A DNA stretch of 64,000 bases, taken from positions 5,332,001 through 5,396,000 of the forward strand of contig NZ_JARUMJ010000001.1 in assembly GCF_036898465.1 (NCBI RefSeq). Reading direction: 5' to 3'. The position numbers were made by a program, and so were the translations under genes. Under the pieces are notes generated by a model that searched no databases, was not told where the DNA came from, and saw only the letters and a program-made list of their open reading frames with translations. The stretch comes from Streptomyces sp. B21-105. Its GTDB lineage: Bacteria; Actinomycetota; Actinomycetes; Streptomycetales; Streptomycetaceae. Positions 1-8,502 of the stretch are shown here, piece by piece (the first letter of the stretch is position 1; each line of letters opens with the position of its first letter).

Positions 1-1
1 G

Positions 2-502
2 CAGATGGTCGACCGCATGGCCGACCGGCTGGGCCACGTCCACCTCGCCGACGGAAACGGTTCGGCGAAGGACGAGCACCTGGTGCCCGGGCGCGGCTCC
101 CAGCCCTGCGCCGAGCTGCTGGAACGGCTCGCGCTGACCGGCTTCGACGGGCACGTCGTCATCGAGGTCAACACGCGGCGCGCGATGTCCGGCGCCGAAC
201 GGGAGGCCGACCTGGCGGAGGCCCTCGCCTTCACGCGCCTGCACCTCGCCTCGCCCTCCTCGCCTGCCTCACCCGCCACGGTGTCCTCCCCGGCCGCTCC
301 GGCCGCCGCGCCCCCGTCGAAGCCCCCCGCGCCGCCCTCAAAGCCCTCGGGGTCCTCAACGCCCACAGCGTCCTCGGCGTCCACTGGGTCCGCCTCGTCC
401 GATGTCCCCTCGGGGGCTGCGATGCCGTCCTCGAGGTCCTCCTCCCCGAGCTCCCCGAAGTCCCGGGCCGCGTTCCGGCGCCCGAAGGCCCGCCGCCGAT
501 GA
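2..502 (+). CDS. Sugar phosphate isomerase/epimerase family protein, C-terminal part (5' end outside window)
   Basis: The reading frame is open at the window edge, so only the C-terminal part is seen. Residues reading HVHLADG, then [10 protein letters not shown] and HVVIEVNTR, fit the last strands of a xylose-isomerase-like TIM barrel, in which such His, Asp and Glu residues hold the metal in AP-endonuclease family 2 and sugar isomerase proteins. After about 80 residues the protein turns into an Ala/Pro/Ser-rich tail of roughly 80 residues ending in a basic cluster, which is unlikely to be part of the fold. The stop codon overlaps the start of the TetR gene by four bases, so the two are probably co-transcribed. 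The substrate cannot be told from this fragment. Confidence 0.75.
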   Translation, partial: QMVDRMADRLGHVHLADGNGSAKDEHLVPGRGSQPCAELLERLALTGFDGHVVIEVNTRRAMSGAEREADLAEALAFTRLHLASPSSPASPATVSSPAAPAAAPPSKPPAPPSKPSGSSTPTASSASTGSASSDVPSGAAMPSSRSSSPSSPKSRAAFRRPKARRR

Positions 503-1104
503 CCGGCGTCACCGCCCGCAGGCGGGGCCGCCCCCCACGCGCGGAGTCGGCGGACACCCGGGACCGCATCCTGGCCGCCGCCCGCGAGGAGTTCTCCGAG
601 CGGGGCTACGAGAAGACGTCCGTCCGAGGCATCGCGAAGGCGGCCGGGGTGGACCCGGCGCTCGTGCACCACTACTTCGGCACCAAGGAGCAGGTCTTCG
701 AGGCCTCGATCGAGGTGGCCTTCGCGCCCGCGCTCAGCGCGCCGGACGCGGTCGCCGACGGGCCCCCGGACCAGGTCGGCGAGCGGCTCGCCCGTTTCGT
801 CCTCGGCGTCTGGGAGAACCCCACCACCCGCAAGCCCCTGCTGGCGATCGTGCGCTCCGCGGTGAACAACGACACCGCGGCCGCCGTCTTCCGGCGCCTG
901 GTCGCCTCGCAGCTGCTGCGCCGCATCGCCGCCCAGCTGGATCTGCCGGACGCCGAGCTGCGCGCCGAACTCGCGGCGGCGCAGCTGGTCGGCTGCGCGA
1001 TGCTGCGGTACGTGATCAAGGTGGAACCGCTGGCCTCGGCTGATCTGGAGCAGATCATCGCGCGCGTGGCGCCGGTCGTACAGGGGCACCTGACCGGACC
1101 GTGA
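499..1104 (+). CDS. TetR family transcriptional regulator
   Basis: A 201-residue protein with a typical TetR N-terminus. After a basic stretch (RRRGRPPR) comes [20 protein letters not shown] and a helix-turn-helix ending [14 protein letters not shown] around residues 45-65. The C-terminal half is helical, of the type that binds ligand and dimerises, and does not reveal the ligand. The start overlaps the stop of the upstream isomerase gene by four bases, so translation is probably coupled. A 17-base palindrome about 155 bases downstream, in front of ilvD, is a possible binding site, but nothing in the sequence proves that link. Confidence 0.9.
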   Translation: MTGVTARRRGRPPRAESADTRDRILAAAREEFSERGYEKTSVRGIAKAAGVDPALVHHYFGTKEQVFEASIEVAFAPALSAPDAVADGPPDQVGERLARFVLGVWENPTTRKPLLAIVRSAVNNDTAAAVFRRLVASQLLRRIAAQLDLPDAELRAELAAAQLVGCAMLRYVIKVEPLASADLEQIIARVAPVVQGHLTGP

Positions 1105-1129
1105 GGCGCGACCCGGAGGGGGCGCGAAC

Positions 1130-1236
1130 GCGGGTACGCACGCGGGTCTGCACGCGGGCTCGCAGGCAGCCCCGCACGCGGGCTAGACGGGCAGTCCCGC
1201 ACGCGGGCTGACGGGCAGCCCCGCACGCGGGCCGGG
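1130..1236. repeat. Imperfect tandem repeats of about 23-24 bases upstream of ilvD
   Basis: Three adjacent units of the form GGGCAGYCCCGCACGCGGGCT, with shorter degenerate copies of ACGCGGGY before them, fill the gap after the TetR gene. Each unit contains CCCGCACGCGGG, itself nearly palindromic, so the array can fold into several hairpins. It may terminate the upstream transcript or bind protein; no function is known to me. Confidence 0.6.
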
Positions 1237-1259
1237 AGGTGAGACATGCATCCCGGTAT

Positions 1260-1276
1260 GCGGACACAGTGTCCGC
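1260..1276. promoter_or_regulatory. Palindrome, possible operator in the ilvD promoter region
   Basis: GCGGACAC-A-GTGTCCGC is a perfect inverted repeat with 8-base arms and a one-base spacer, about 75 bases before ilvD. Size and symmetry fit a TetR-type operator. The nearby TetR gene is the obvious candidate, but this is inference. Confidence 0.45.
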
Positions 1277-1349
1277 CCTCTGGATGACCGGCGTACGCTC
1301 GTCAACAGTCAGAAGTCTCTGATCGCAGTCTCTGAAGGAGCGAGCGACG

Positions 1350-3203
1350 ATGCCCGAGCTGAGGTCCCGCACAGTCACCCACGGCCGCAATATGGCGGGC
1401 GCCCGCGCCCTTATGCGCGCCTCTGGTGTACCCGGTGCGGACATCGGCCGGAAGCCGATCATCGCGGTGGCCAACAGTTTCACCGAGTTCGTGCCCGGGC
1501 ACACGCACCTCCAGCCGGTCGGCCGGATCGTCAGCGAGGCGATCACCGCGGCCGGCGGCATCCCGCGCGAGTTCAACACGATCGCCGTCGACGACGGCAT
1601 CGCGATGGGTCACGGCGGCATGCTCTACAGCCTGCCCTCCCGCGACCTGATCGCGGACAGCGTGGAGTACATGGTCGAGGCGCACTGCGCCGACGCCCTG
1701 ATCTGCATCTCCAACTGCGACAAGATCACCCCGGGCATGCTGAACGCGGCGCTGCGCCTGAACATCCCGACGGTCTTCGTCTCCGGCGGCCCGATGGAGT
1801 CCGGCCGCGCCACCCTCGTCGACGGCACGGTCCGCACGCTCGACCTGGTCGACGCGATCTCCGACGCCGTCAACGACAAGATCTCGGACGAGGACATCCT
1901 CCGCATCGAGGAGAACGCCTGCCCGACCTGCGGCAGCTGTTCCGGCATGTTCACGGCCAACTCGATGAACTGCCTGACCGAGGCCATCGGCCTGTCGCTC
2001 CCCGGCAACGGCTCGGTCCTGGCCACCCACACGGCCCGCCGGGCGCTGTACGAGGACGCGGGCCGCACGGTGATGGACATCACCCGCCGCTACTACGAGC
2101 AGGACGACGAGACGGTCCTGCCCCGCAACATCGCCACCATCGCGGCCTTCGAGAACGCGATGGCCCTCGACATCGCGATGGGCGGCTCGACCAACACGAT
2201 CCTGCACCTCCTCGCCGCCGCCCAGGAGGCGGGCGTCCCGTTCGGCCTGGAGGAGATCAACGAGGTCTCGCGTCGCGTGCCCTGCCTGGCCAAGGTCGCG
2301 CCGAACGTCGCGAAGAACCGCACGTACTACATGGAGGACGTGCACCGGGCCGGCGGCATCCCCGCCCTGCTCGGCGAACTGCACCGCGCGGGCCTGCTCA
2401 ACGAGGACGTGCACGCGGTCCACAGCCCGTCCCTGGGGGACTGGCTGAAGACGTGGGACGTCCGTGCCGGCTCGCCGTCCCCGGAGGCCCTGGAGCTGTG
2501 GCACGCGGCCCCCGGCTGCGTCCGCTCCGCCGAGGCCTTCTCCCAGTCCGAGCGCTGGGAGGCGCTGGACGAGGACGCCGAGGGCGGCTGCATCCGCTCC
2601 GCCGAGCACGCCTACAGCAAGGACGGCGGCCTCGCCGTGCTGCGCGGCAACCTCGCCGTCGACGGCTGCGTGGTCAAGACGGCCGGCGTCGACGAGTCGA
2701 TCTGGACCTTCGAGGGCCCGGCGGTCGTCTGCGAGTCGCAGGAGGAGGCCGTCGAGAAGATCCTCAACAAGCAGGTGACGCACGGCGACGTCGTCGTCAT
2801 CCGCTACGAGGGCCCCAAGGGCGGGCCGGGCATGCAGGAGATGCTCTACCCGACGTCCTTCCTCAAGGGCCGCGGCCTCGGCAAGACCTGCGCCCTGATC
2901 ACCGACGGCCGTTTCTCCGGCGGCACCTCCGGCCTGTCGATCGGCCACGCGTCGCCCGAGGCTGCCTCCGGCGGCACCATCGCCCTTGTCGAGGACGGCG
3001 ACCGCATCCGCATCGACATCCCGAACCGCACCATCGAGCTCCTCGTGGACGACGCCGAGCTCGCCCGGCGCGAGGCGGCCCTCGGCGGCGTGTACGCGCC
3101 GAAGCACCGCGAGCGCAAGGTGTCCGCCGCCCTGCGGGCCTACGCCGCGATGGCCACGAGCGCCGACAAGGGCGCGGTGCGGGACGTGTCGAAGCTGGGC
3201 TGA
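1350..3203 (+). CDS. ilvD: Dihydroxy-acid dehydratase
   Basis: Converts 2,3-dihydroxy-3-methyl(butano/pentano)ate to the 2-keto acid, the third common step of valine, leucine and isoleucine synthesis, in the cytoplasm. At 617 residues it has the normal length of the IlvD/Edd family. The iron-sulphur cluster cysteines are visible in [12 protein letters not shown] and [18 protein letters not shown], followed by SLPGNG. The C-terminal domain has [16 protein letters not shown], the conserved active-site loop. The start is ATG with a good Shine-Dalgarno (GAAGGAG) about ten bases upstream. It stands alone, with its own terminator behind it. Very secure call. Confidence 0.98.
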   Translation: MPELRSRTVTHGRNMAGARALMRASGVPGADIGRKPIIAVANSFTEFVPGHTHLQPVGRIVSEAITAAGGIPREFNTIAVDDGIAMGHGGMLYSLPSRDLIADSVEYMVEAHCADALICISNCDKITPGMLNAALRLNIPTVFVSGGPMESGRATLVDGTVRTLDLVDAISDAVNDKISDEDILRIEENACPTCGSCSGMFTANSMNCLTEAIGLSLPGNGSVLATHTARRALYEDAGRTVMDITRRYYEQDDETVLPRNIATIAAFENAMALDIAMGGSTNTILHLLAAAQEAGVPFGLEEINEVSRRVPCLAKVAPNVAKNRTYYMEDVHRAGGIPALLGELHRAGLLNEDVHAVHSPSLGDWLKTWDVRAGSPSPEALELWHAAPGCVRSAEAFSQSERWEALDEDAEGGCIRSAEHAYSKDGGLAVLRGNLAVDGCVVKTAGVDESIWTFEGPAVVCESQEEAVEKILNKQVTHGDVVVIRYEGPKGGPGMQEMLYPTSFLKGRGLGKTCALITDGRFSGGTSGLSIGHASPEAASGGTIALVEDGDRIRIDIPNRTIELLVDDAELARREAALGGVYAPKHRERKVSAALRAYAAMATSADKGAVRDVSKLG

Positions 3204-3234
3204 CGCCCGCGACCGACACCAGGACCGGCCCCGT

Positions 3235-3274
3235 GAGGGCCGTCTCCGCCGATACCCGTGCGGAGGCGGCCCTC
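3235..3274. terminator. Terminator hairpin after ilvD
   Basis: GAGGGCCGTCTCCGC and GCGGAGGCGGCCCTC form a 15-pair stem (one G-T pair) with a 10-base loop, 31 bases after the ilvD stop. No T-run follows, as is usual in Streptomyces. It lies between converging genes and may serve both. Confidence 0.7.
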
Positions 3275-3329
3275 GGCGCGTTCGCGGTATCGGTTTGGGT
3301 ATCGGTATCGGTATCGGCGGTGGCGGCGG

Positions 3330-5582
3330 CTACCAGTCCTCCGGGGCCCGCCCGTCCACGGTGAAGACGGTCCCGTCGGGCGCACCGGTGTAGACACGGC
3401 CGTCGACCGCAGTGGGCGCGGGCAGCGAGGCCACCACCCTGTCCGACTCGGCCCCGAGGCGCAGTCCCGTCTGCCCGACGAGCCTGCCCTTGTCGGCGTC
3501 CACCGCGAGGAGACGTCCGTCGGCGGCGCCGAAGTAGACGTGCCGGCCGTCGGCGGACGGCGCCGAACCCCGGCTCACCGCCGTCTGCAGCGACCACAGC
3601 TCCTTCTCCGCGGCCGTGTCTACGGCCACCAGCGACCCGTCGAAGGCCAGCAGGTATACCCGGTCGCCGTGCACGGTGGCCCGCACCCCCTGGAGGGCGA
3701 CGCCCAGGCCGGTGCGCCGTGGCGCGGCGTCCCCCGGCCGGTAGCGGAGCACGGCGTCGACGTCGCCGTACGCACTGCCCTCGGACAGCAGGACGAGGCT
3801 GTCGCCCGCGGTGCCCGCGGGGACGACCGTCCCCTCGAACCGCTTCTCCCACCGCACCTGGCCCGTCGCCGGGTCCACGGCCGTGATCCGGGTGCGCCGT
3901 CCGTCGTCCGAGGTGCTCGACGCGTAGGCCAGCGGCCGCGCGTCCTGCGCGAACGACACGAAGTACGGCTCGCTCAGCCCCGGGATCGGCCGGCTCCACG
4001 CCGTCCTGCCCGTCGCCGCGTCCACCCCGGTCACCCTGCCGTCGGCCGCGGTCAGCAGCAGGGTGTCGCCGACGGTGCGGACGCCGGGGTACGGCGTCAG
4101 ATCCCGCTGCCAGCGCGGCACGCCCGACGCCGGGTCGAGCGCCTCCATCCGCCTGCCCGAGTCGGTGACCACCAGCGCCAGTCCGCCCGCGAGCGCCGGC
4201 GCCTTGACGGGCCCGTCGCCCTCGGGGACCGCCCGCCGCCACAGCATGCGTCCGTCGGACGCGTTCAGCGCGGACACCTGCCCGGCCTGGGCGCAGACCA
4301 GCAGTCGTGCGGCGTACCCGCACTGCGGCAGGCCGCCCGTGCCGCCGCCCGCCTTCTGGCCGCCGCGCTTCATGGGCTGCACGCTCCAGTCGGCGAGGGC
4401 GGGCGACGCGGAGTGCGCGCCGCCGGCGTTCCCCCGCCCACCCCGGCCCGCGCCGTCGAGCATCCGCGCCGCCCCGAGCGCGCCGCCGCAGAGGACGACG
4501 GCCAGCGCACCGGCCGCGAGCACCCTCCACCCACGTCGTCCCCGCGGCTTCCCGCCCCCGTCGGCGGTCCCGGCCTTCCCGCCCGTCCCGCTGTCCCCTG
4601 CGGTCCCGCCGTCCCCTGCGGTCGCGGCCGCGGTGGTCTGCCCGGATTCCCCGGCCGAGGGGGAGGTGGGGGAGGTGGGGGCACCTGCCCACGCCCCGGG
4701 CTCCGACTCCTTCTGAGCTCGCTGCGGCGGTACGAACACCTGGGTGTCGTAGGAGGCCGCCACCGTCCGCAGTGCGCGCATGAGTTCGTCCGGGGTGGGC
4801 CGGTCCTCCGGCTCCTTGGCGAGGCAACGCGTCACGAGGGGCGCGAGGTTGTCCGGTACGCCCGTCAGATCCGGTTCGTCGTGGACGACCTGGTAGGCGA
4901 CGACGTACGGGCTGTCGGAGTCGAACGGTCCGCGTCCCGTCGCCGCGTGCACCATCACGGAGCCGAGCGCGAAGACGTCGGCGGCGGATCCGACCTCCCG
5001 CGGGCGCCGGAACTGCTCCGGCGCCATGAACGGCGGCGTGCCGATCAACTTGCCGGTCTCCGTGTGCAGTTCGCTGTCCTTCGGGCGGGAGATGCCGAAG
5101 TCGATCACCTTCGGACCGTCCTCGGCGAGCAGCACGTTGCTCGGCTTCAGATCCCGGTGCACGACCCCGACGCGGTGGATGTCCCGCAGTGCCTCCGCGA
5201 GGCCGGCCATCAGCCGCCGCAACTCACCGGCGTTCATGGGCCCGTTCTGCTTCACCTGCTCGGCGATCGTCGAGCCGGGGATGAACAGGGTGGCCATCCA
5301 GGGCCGTTCGGCCTCCGGGTCCGCGTCGACGACGGGTGCGGTGAACGCCCCGCTCACGCGGCGGGCGGCGGCCACCTCCTGCCGGAAACGCCCCCTGAAC
5401 TCGGGATCCCGGGCGAACCGGGCGTGCACGACCTTGACCGCGACCTTCATCCCGGAGGTGCTGCGGGCCAGATGGACCACGCCCATGCCGCCGGAGCCCA
5501 GGCACTCCTCGAGACGGTAGTGACCTGCATACTCCGGAAGTTCAGCTTCCGCGCCCGCTCCGGTGTTGCGCTGTGGCGTCAT
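3330..5582 (-). CDS. Membrane Ser/Thr protein kinase with C-terminal PQQ-like beta-propeller
   Basis: A 750-residue PknB-type (Hanks) kinase. The kinase domain occupies about residues 20-275: glycine loop GSGGMGVVHLAR, catalytic lysine in VAVKVV (about K50), HRDLKPSNVLL and DFGISRP. A linker rich in Pro, Ser, Thr and Gly follows, then one membrane segment (RVLAAGALAVVLCGGALGAA, about residues 355-375). The rest, about 370 residues, repeats short blocks such as LALVVTDSGRRMEALDPASG and VYLLAFDGSLVAVDTAAEKE, typical of PQQ/WD-like propeller blades, and should lie outside the membrane as a sensor. It faces ilvD tail to tail. The ligand and phosphorylation targets are unknown. Confidence 0.93.
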   Translation of the reverse strand: MTPQRNTGAGAEAELPEYAGHYRLEECLGSGGMGVVHLARSTSGMKVAVKVVHARFARDPEFRGRFRQEVAAARRVSGAFTAPVVDADPEAERPWMATLFIPGSTIAEQVKQNGPMNAGELRRLMAGLAEALRDIHRVGVVHRDLKPSNVLLAEDGPKVIDFGISRPKDSELHTETGKLIGTPPFMAPEQFRRPREVGSAADVFALGSVMVHAATGRGPFDSDSPYVVAYQVVHDEPDLTGVPDNLAPLVTRCLAKEPEDRPTPDELMRALRTVAASYDTQVFVPPQRAQKESEPGAWAGAPTSPTSPSAGESGQTTAAATAGDGGTAGDSGTGGKAGTADGGGKPRGRRGWRVLAAGALAVVLCGGALGAARMLDGAGRGGRGNAGGAHSASPALADWSVQPMKRGGQKAGGGTGGLPQCGYAARLLVCAQAGQVSALNASDGRMLWRRAVPEGDGPVKAPALAGGLALVVTDSGRRMEALDPASGVPRWQRDLTPYPGVRTVGDTLLLTAADGRVTGVDAATGRTAWSRPIPGLSEPYFVSFAQDARPLAYASSTSDDGRRTRITAVDPATGQVRWEKRFEGTVVPAGTAGDSLVLLSEGSAYGDVDAVLRYRPGDAAPRRTGLGVALQGVRATVHGDRVYLLAFDGSLVAVDTAAEKELWSLQTAVSRGSAPSADGRHVYFGAADGRLLAVDADKGRLVGQTGLRLGAESDRVVASLPAPTAVDGRVYTGAPDGTVFTVDGRAPEDW

Positions 5583-5723
5583 GGACCACCCCCGTGCTGT
5601 TCATCCGCGCGCGCGACGCACGGAGCCTAGTCGATGAGTCGTGCGGCGCAGAGGCGGCTTGCTAGCCTCCGCGTACGAATTCCGCACACGTGTTTCATGG
5701 CGGGTTTCGGGGGAATCAACGGG

Positions 5724-5744
5724 ACCCCATGGCAGTCATGGGGT
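5724..5744 (+). promoter_or_regulatory. Hairpin just before the SH3 gene ribosome site
   Basis: ACCCCATG-GCAGT-CATGGGGT is a perfect 8-base inverted repeat ending about nine bases before the GGGGGAGG ribosome site of the next gene. It could be a protein operator or an RNA hairpin in the leader; the sequence alone does not decide. Confidence 0.4.
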
Positions 5745-5763
5745 GCAACGGGGGAGGTTTCAC

Positions 5764-6087
5764 ATGTCTGTCGACCGCGTGGAAGAGGCCGGGAACAGCG
5801 ACGCGGCGGAAGCCGTCGCCACGACCGCGGCCGCCGCGCTCACCTACTATCCGGTCGCGCCGGGCGTCCGGCTGAACGTGCGCAGCGGCCCGGGCACCGG
5901 CTACTCCGTCGTCCGCGTCCTGGCCGAGGGCGCGCGGGTCCCGGTCTACTGCCAGAGCCCGGGCACGTGGGTCTCCGGCCCCTACGGCACCACGAACATC
6001 TGGGACAACATCGCCGACGGCCAGTACGTCTCGGACGCGTACGTGCGCACGGGCAGCGACGGCTACATCGCACCGCGCTGCTCCTGA
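5764..6087 (+). CDS. Small SH3-like (SH3b) domain protein
   Basis: A 107-residue protein. About residues 25-100 read YYPVAPGVRLNVRSGPGTGY, then VPVYCQSPGTWVSG and QYVSDAYV, the pattern of a bacterial SH3b domain, which often binds cell-wall peptides. With the chosen ATG no signal peptide is seen. The start is chosen because GGGGGAGG lies six bases before it; the frame stays open further upstream (to about 5641), but that stretch has no comparable ribosome site and carries the hairpin described separately. It is monocistronic, followed by a long repeat tract. Role unknown; secretion by a non-classical route or a cytoplasmic role are both possible. Confidence 0.75.
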   Translation: MSVDRVEEAGNSDAAEAVATTAAAALTYYPVAPGVRLNVRSGPGTGYSVVRVLAEGARVPVYCQSPGTWVSGPYGTTNIWDNIADGQYVSDAYVRTGSDGYIAPRCS

Positions 6088-6159
6088 CCTCGACGGCGGC
6101 GATCGGGGGGCGCAGGCCCGGCCGACCGGGCGCCCCCCAAACAGACCGAACCAGCGCAA

Positions 6160-6760
6160 CCGCACCCCGGCCCGGCTGGCTCGGCCCGTCGGCTCGGTCA
6201 GCTCGACTTGGCTTCGCCCGTTCAGGTCAGCCCGTTTCGGTCAGCCCGGCCCGTTCGGCTGGGCTCGTTCGGCTGGCTCGTTCGGCTGGGCTAAGCCCAG
6301 GCCTGGCCACGCCCGGCTCGGAGTCGTCCGGACACGCGGTCCGCTCGGCCCGGTCCGGCTGGTTCGGCTCGGCTCGGCTCCGCCCGGTCCGGCTGGTTCG
6401 GCTCGGCTCGGCTCCGCCCGGTCCGGCCGCGCCCGGTCCGGCTTTGCCCAGGTCCCGCCCGGTCCGGCTTTGCCCAGGCTCCGCCCGGCCCGGCTCGGAC
6501 TCGTCCCGACACATCCGGTCCGCGCGGCCCGGCTCCGCCCGTCGGTACTCGCGGGGGCGGCGTCCGTGAGCACCCACCCGGTGGGCGGTGGCGGCGACTT
6601 CGGGCGGGTGGCACCCGGCTGGGGCGGTCCGAGCAACATCGGTGCCGCTCCGCAGGGTCCGGTGCCGCTCCGCCGGGTCCGGCTCCGCCCGGCTTCGCCC
6701 GGTCCGGCTTTGTCCAGGTCCCGCCCGGCCCGGCTGGGCTCGCACCCAGCCCCGCCCTCG
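6160..6760. repeat. Low-complexity repeat tract rich in CGGCT/CCGGT units
   Basis: About 600 bases with no convincing gene. A 34-base unit (CGGTCCGGCTGGTTCGGCTC followed by GGCTCGGCTCCGCC) occurs twice in tandem at 6351-6384 and 6385-6418, then degrades into copies with CGGTCCGGCTTTGCCCAGG. A 20-base unit (GGTGCCGCTCCGCMGGGTCC) is tandem near 6641-6680. Three long overlapping reading frames exist on the minus strand, but they encode only repeats of SRAEPAGPGRAEP and look like by-products of base composition. Probably replication-slippage DNA between two transcription units. Confidence 0.7.
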
Positions 6761-6831
6761 GCGACCCGCGGCGCCGCGGTCCGCGGCACCCACCCGGTGG
6801 GCCCGTCCGCACCCCGAGCCATAATCGTCCC

Positions 6832-7428
6832 GTGAGCGACGAAAACGGCACCCCGGGCACCCCGGCGGAGTCCCGGGGCGCCACCGAGGCCTCCTCGGGC
6901 GCCCCCACCGACCCGGCGGGAGACCCTGTCGGCACCGGAACCGGAATGGGCACCGGAACCGGCCCCCGCCCCGAACCCCTCCGCTTTTTCGGCACCACCT
7001 GGCTGGACCACGACACCGGCCCCCGCGGCTACGCCGTTCGCCGCGCCGCGGTCGCCCTGGGCTCACTGCTCGCCGTCGTCGTCTCGTGTCTCGTTCTGCG
7101 CTTCGCCTACCAGGGCATCGCGCTCTCCGACCTCGGCGGCTTCGTGACCGTCCTGGTCGTCGTGATGTTCGCGGTGTGCAGCTCGCTCGCCTTCCGGCAC
7201 ACCTGGGACGGCTTCGCCAAGCGCCCCGACCCCGACCGCCAGGCCTCCCTGCGCGGTCTGCTGGCGGTCGGCTTCGTCGGCTCGCTGCTCGCGTACTTCT
7301 TCCGCACCCTCACCGAGGCGCCCGGCGAGCGACTCCACCGCGAGGAGTACGACGCGGCCCGCCTGCGGTACGAACGCCGCACGACGCGCCGCACCGGCAA
7401 CCCGTCGAAGAAGCGCCGCCGCGGCTGA
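6832..7428 (+). CDS. Hypothetical membrane protein
   Basis: A 198-residue protein of a kind common in Streptomyces, without a known function. The first 50 residues are disordered, rich in Gly, Thr and Pro. Three hydrophobic stretches follow, at about residues 65-90 (VALGSLLAVVVSCLVLRFAY), 96-120 (GGFVTVLVVVMFAVCSSLAF) and 138-158 (GLLAVGFVGSLLAYFFRTL). The tail is strongly basic (RRTTRRTGNPSKKRRRG) and is probably cytoplasmic. It starts at GTG and has no strong ribosome site, so the start is uncertain by some residues. Confidence 0.7.
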   Translation: MSDENGTPGTPAESRGATEASSGAPTDPAGDPVGTGTGMGTGTGPRPEPLRFFGTTWLDHDTGPRGYAVRRAAVALGSLLAVVVSCLVLRFAYQGIALSDLGGFVTVLVVVMFAVCSSLAFRHTWDGFAKRPDPDRQASLRGLLAVGFVGSLLAYFFRTLTEAPGERLHREEYDAARLRYERRTTRRTGNPSKKRRRG

Positions 7429-7509
7429 GCCGCCCGAGCAAGGGCCCGGTTCACCCTCCCGAAAAGGGCCCCGTTCCCTCCCCACCCGACCCCAAGCCAC
7501 CATGGCCCC

Positions 7510-8286
7510 ATGACGGCTTCCATCCCAGCCCCCTCCCACGCGGCCCGAGCCCGCTCCTTCGACGCCGCGGCGGCCCAGTACGCGGCGAACCGTCCCTCCT
7601 ACCCGAACGCCCTCTTCGACGCGATCGAGGATCTCGCCGGCCGCCCTCTCGCCGGCGCGCGAACAGTGGACGTCGGGGCCGGCACCGGCCTCTCGACCGC
7701 ACGCCTGCACGCCCGCGGCGCGGACGTCCTCGCCGTCGAACCCGGGGACGGCATGGCCGCGCAGCTCCGCCTGGCCCTGCCCGACGTGCCGGTGGTCCGC
7801 GGTGACGGCAACCGCCTCCCGCTGGCCGACGCCTCCGTCGACTTCCTCACCTACGCCCAGTCCTGGCACTGGACCGACCCGGTGCGCTCGGTCCCGGAGG
7901 CGCTGAGGGTGCTGCGTCCCGGCGGCGCGCTGGCGCTGTGGTGGAACACCGAGGCCCTCGACGTGCCGTGGCTCGCCGCGGCGGCGGAACGCGTCGGACG
8001 CCACTTCGGGCAGAACACCGGCGCCGGCAACAAGAACGTGAACACCCGCGTCGTCGACCCCGAGGGCCGTCTCGGCCTCGTCCGCCGCACGGTCCGCTGG
8101 AGCCGCCGGGTCCCCGTCGACACGCACCTGGCCAACATCGGCAGCCACTCGATCTTCCTCGTGCACGACGAGGAAGCGGCCGCCGCGTTCCTCACAGAGG
8201 AACGCGACCACCTGATACGGGCCTTCCCCGACGGCATCGTCGAAGAGGTCTACGACGTGATCCTCCTGCTGGCCACCAAGACCTGA
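7510..8286 (+). CDS. Class I SAM-dependent methyltransferase
   Basis: A 258-residue Rossmann-fold methyltransferase. Motif I is TVDVGAGTGLSTARL at about residues 53-67, with the acidic end of strand 2 in VLAVEPGDGM. SWHWTDPVRSVPEALRVLRP follows, typical of the Methyltransf_11 group. Many relatives are annotated as UbiE/trans-aconitate methyltransferase-like, but the substrate cannot be read from the sequence. It is a single gene with its own terminator hairpin behind it. Confidence 0.88.
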   Translation: MTASIPAPSHAARARSFDAAAAQYAANRPSYPNALFDAIEDLAGRPLAGARTVDVGAGTGLSTARLHARGADVLAVEPGDGMAAQLRLALPDVPVVRGDGNRLPLADASVDFLTYAQSWHWTDPVRSVPEALRVLRPGGALALWWNTEALDVPWLAAAAERVGRHFGQNTGAGNKNVNTRVVDPEGRLGLVRRTVRWSRRVPVDTHLANIGSHSIFLVHDEEAAAAFLTEERDHLIRAFPDGIVEEVYDVILLLATKT

Positions 8287-8341
8287 CCCACCGGCCCGAC
8301 GACCCCTTCCCCTTCTCCTTCCTCTCTCCCTCGCCCGACCC

Positions 8342-8387
8342 GTGCGCGGCGGCCCTCAACTCCAGGAACTCCAGGGCCGCCGCGCAC
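8342..8387. terminator. Terminator hairpin after the methyltransferase
   Basis: GTGCGCGGCGGCCCT and AGGGCCGCCGCGCAC are perfect 15-base arms around a 16-base loop, placed 56 bases after the methyltransferase stop. Confidence 0.75.
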
Positions 8388-8484
8388 CCATGTGCCGCCC
8401 CCCACCACCCGCGCCCCCCGCCCCCCGCCCTCACCGCCTTCCCCTGCCGCGTGCACCTTGACGGCGCCTCCCACCACGAGCAAT

Positions 8485-8502
8485 ATTCATCACATGATGA
8501 AT
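8485..8502. promoter_or_regulatory. Palindrome overlapping the ABC transporter start codon
   Basis: ATTCATCA-CA-TGATGAAT is a perfect 8-base inverted repeat that includes the start codon of the ATP-binding protein gene. It is A+T-rich in a G+C-rich setting, a mark of functional sites here. No ribosome site precedes the ATG, so the transcript may be leaderless and a bound repressor would sit on promoter and start together. No regulator gene lies beside it. Confidence 0.5.

Noticed and set aside
1302..3107. Long open frame antisense to ilvD
   Set aside because: Third-position G+C bias of the real ilvD gene leaves the complementary frame open; the product has no domain and no ribosome site.
2899..4827. 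Open frame on the minus strand spanning ilvD end and kinase
   Set aside because: Runs through two real genes and their terminator, composed of Arg/Gly/Ala shadow sequence.
6227..7066. Three long minus-strand reading frames (241-279 codons)
   Set aside because: They lie over the CGGCT repeat tract and encode only low-complexity SRAEPAGPG-type repeats in three frames at once; they also run antisense into the membrane protein gene.
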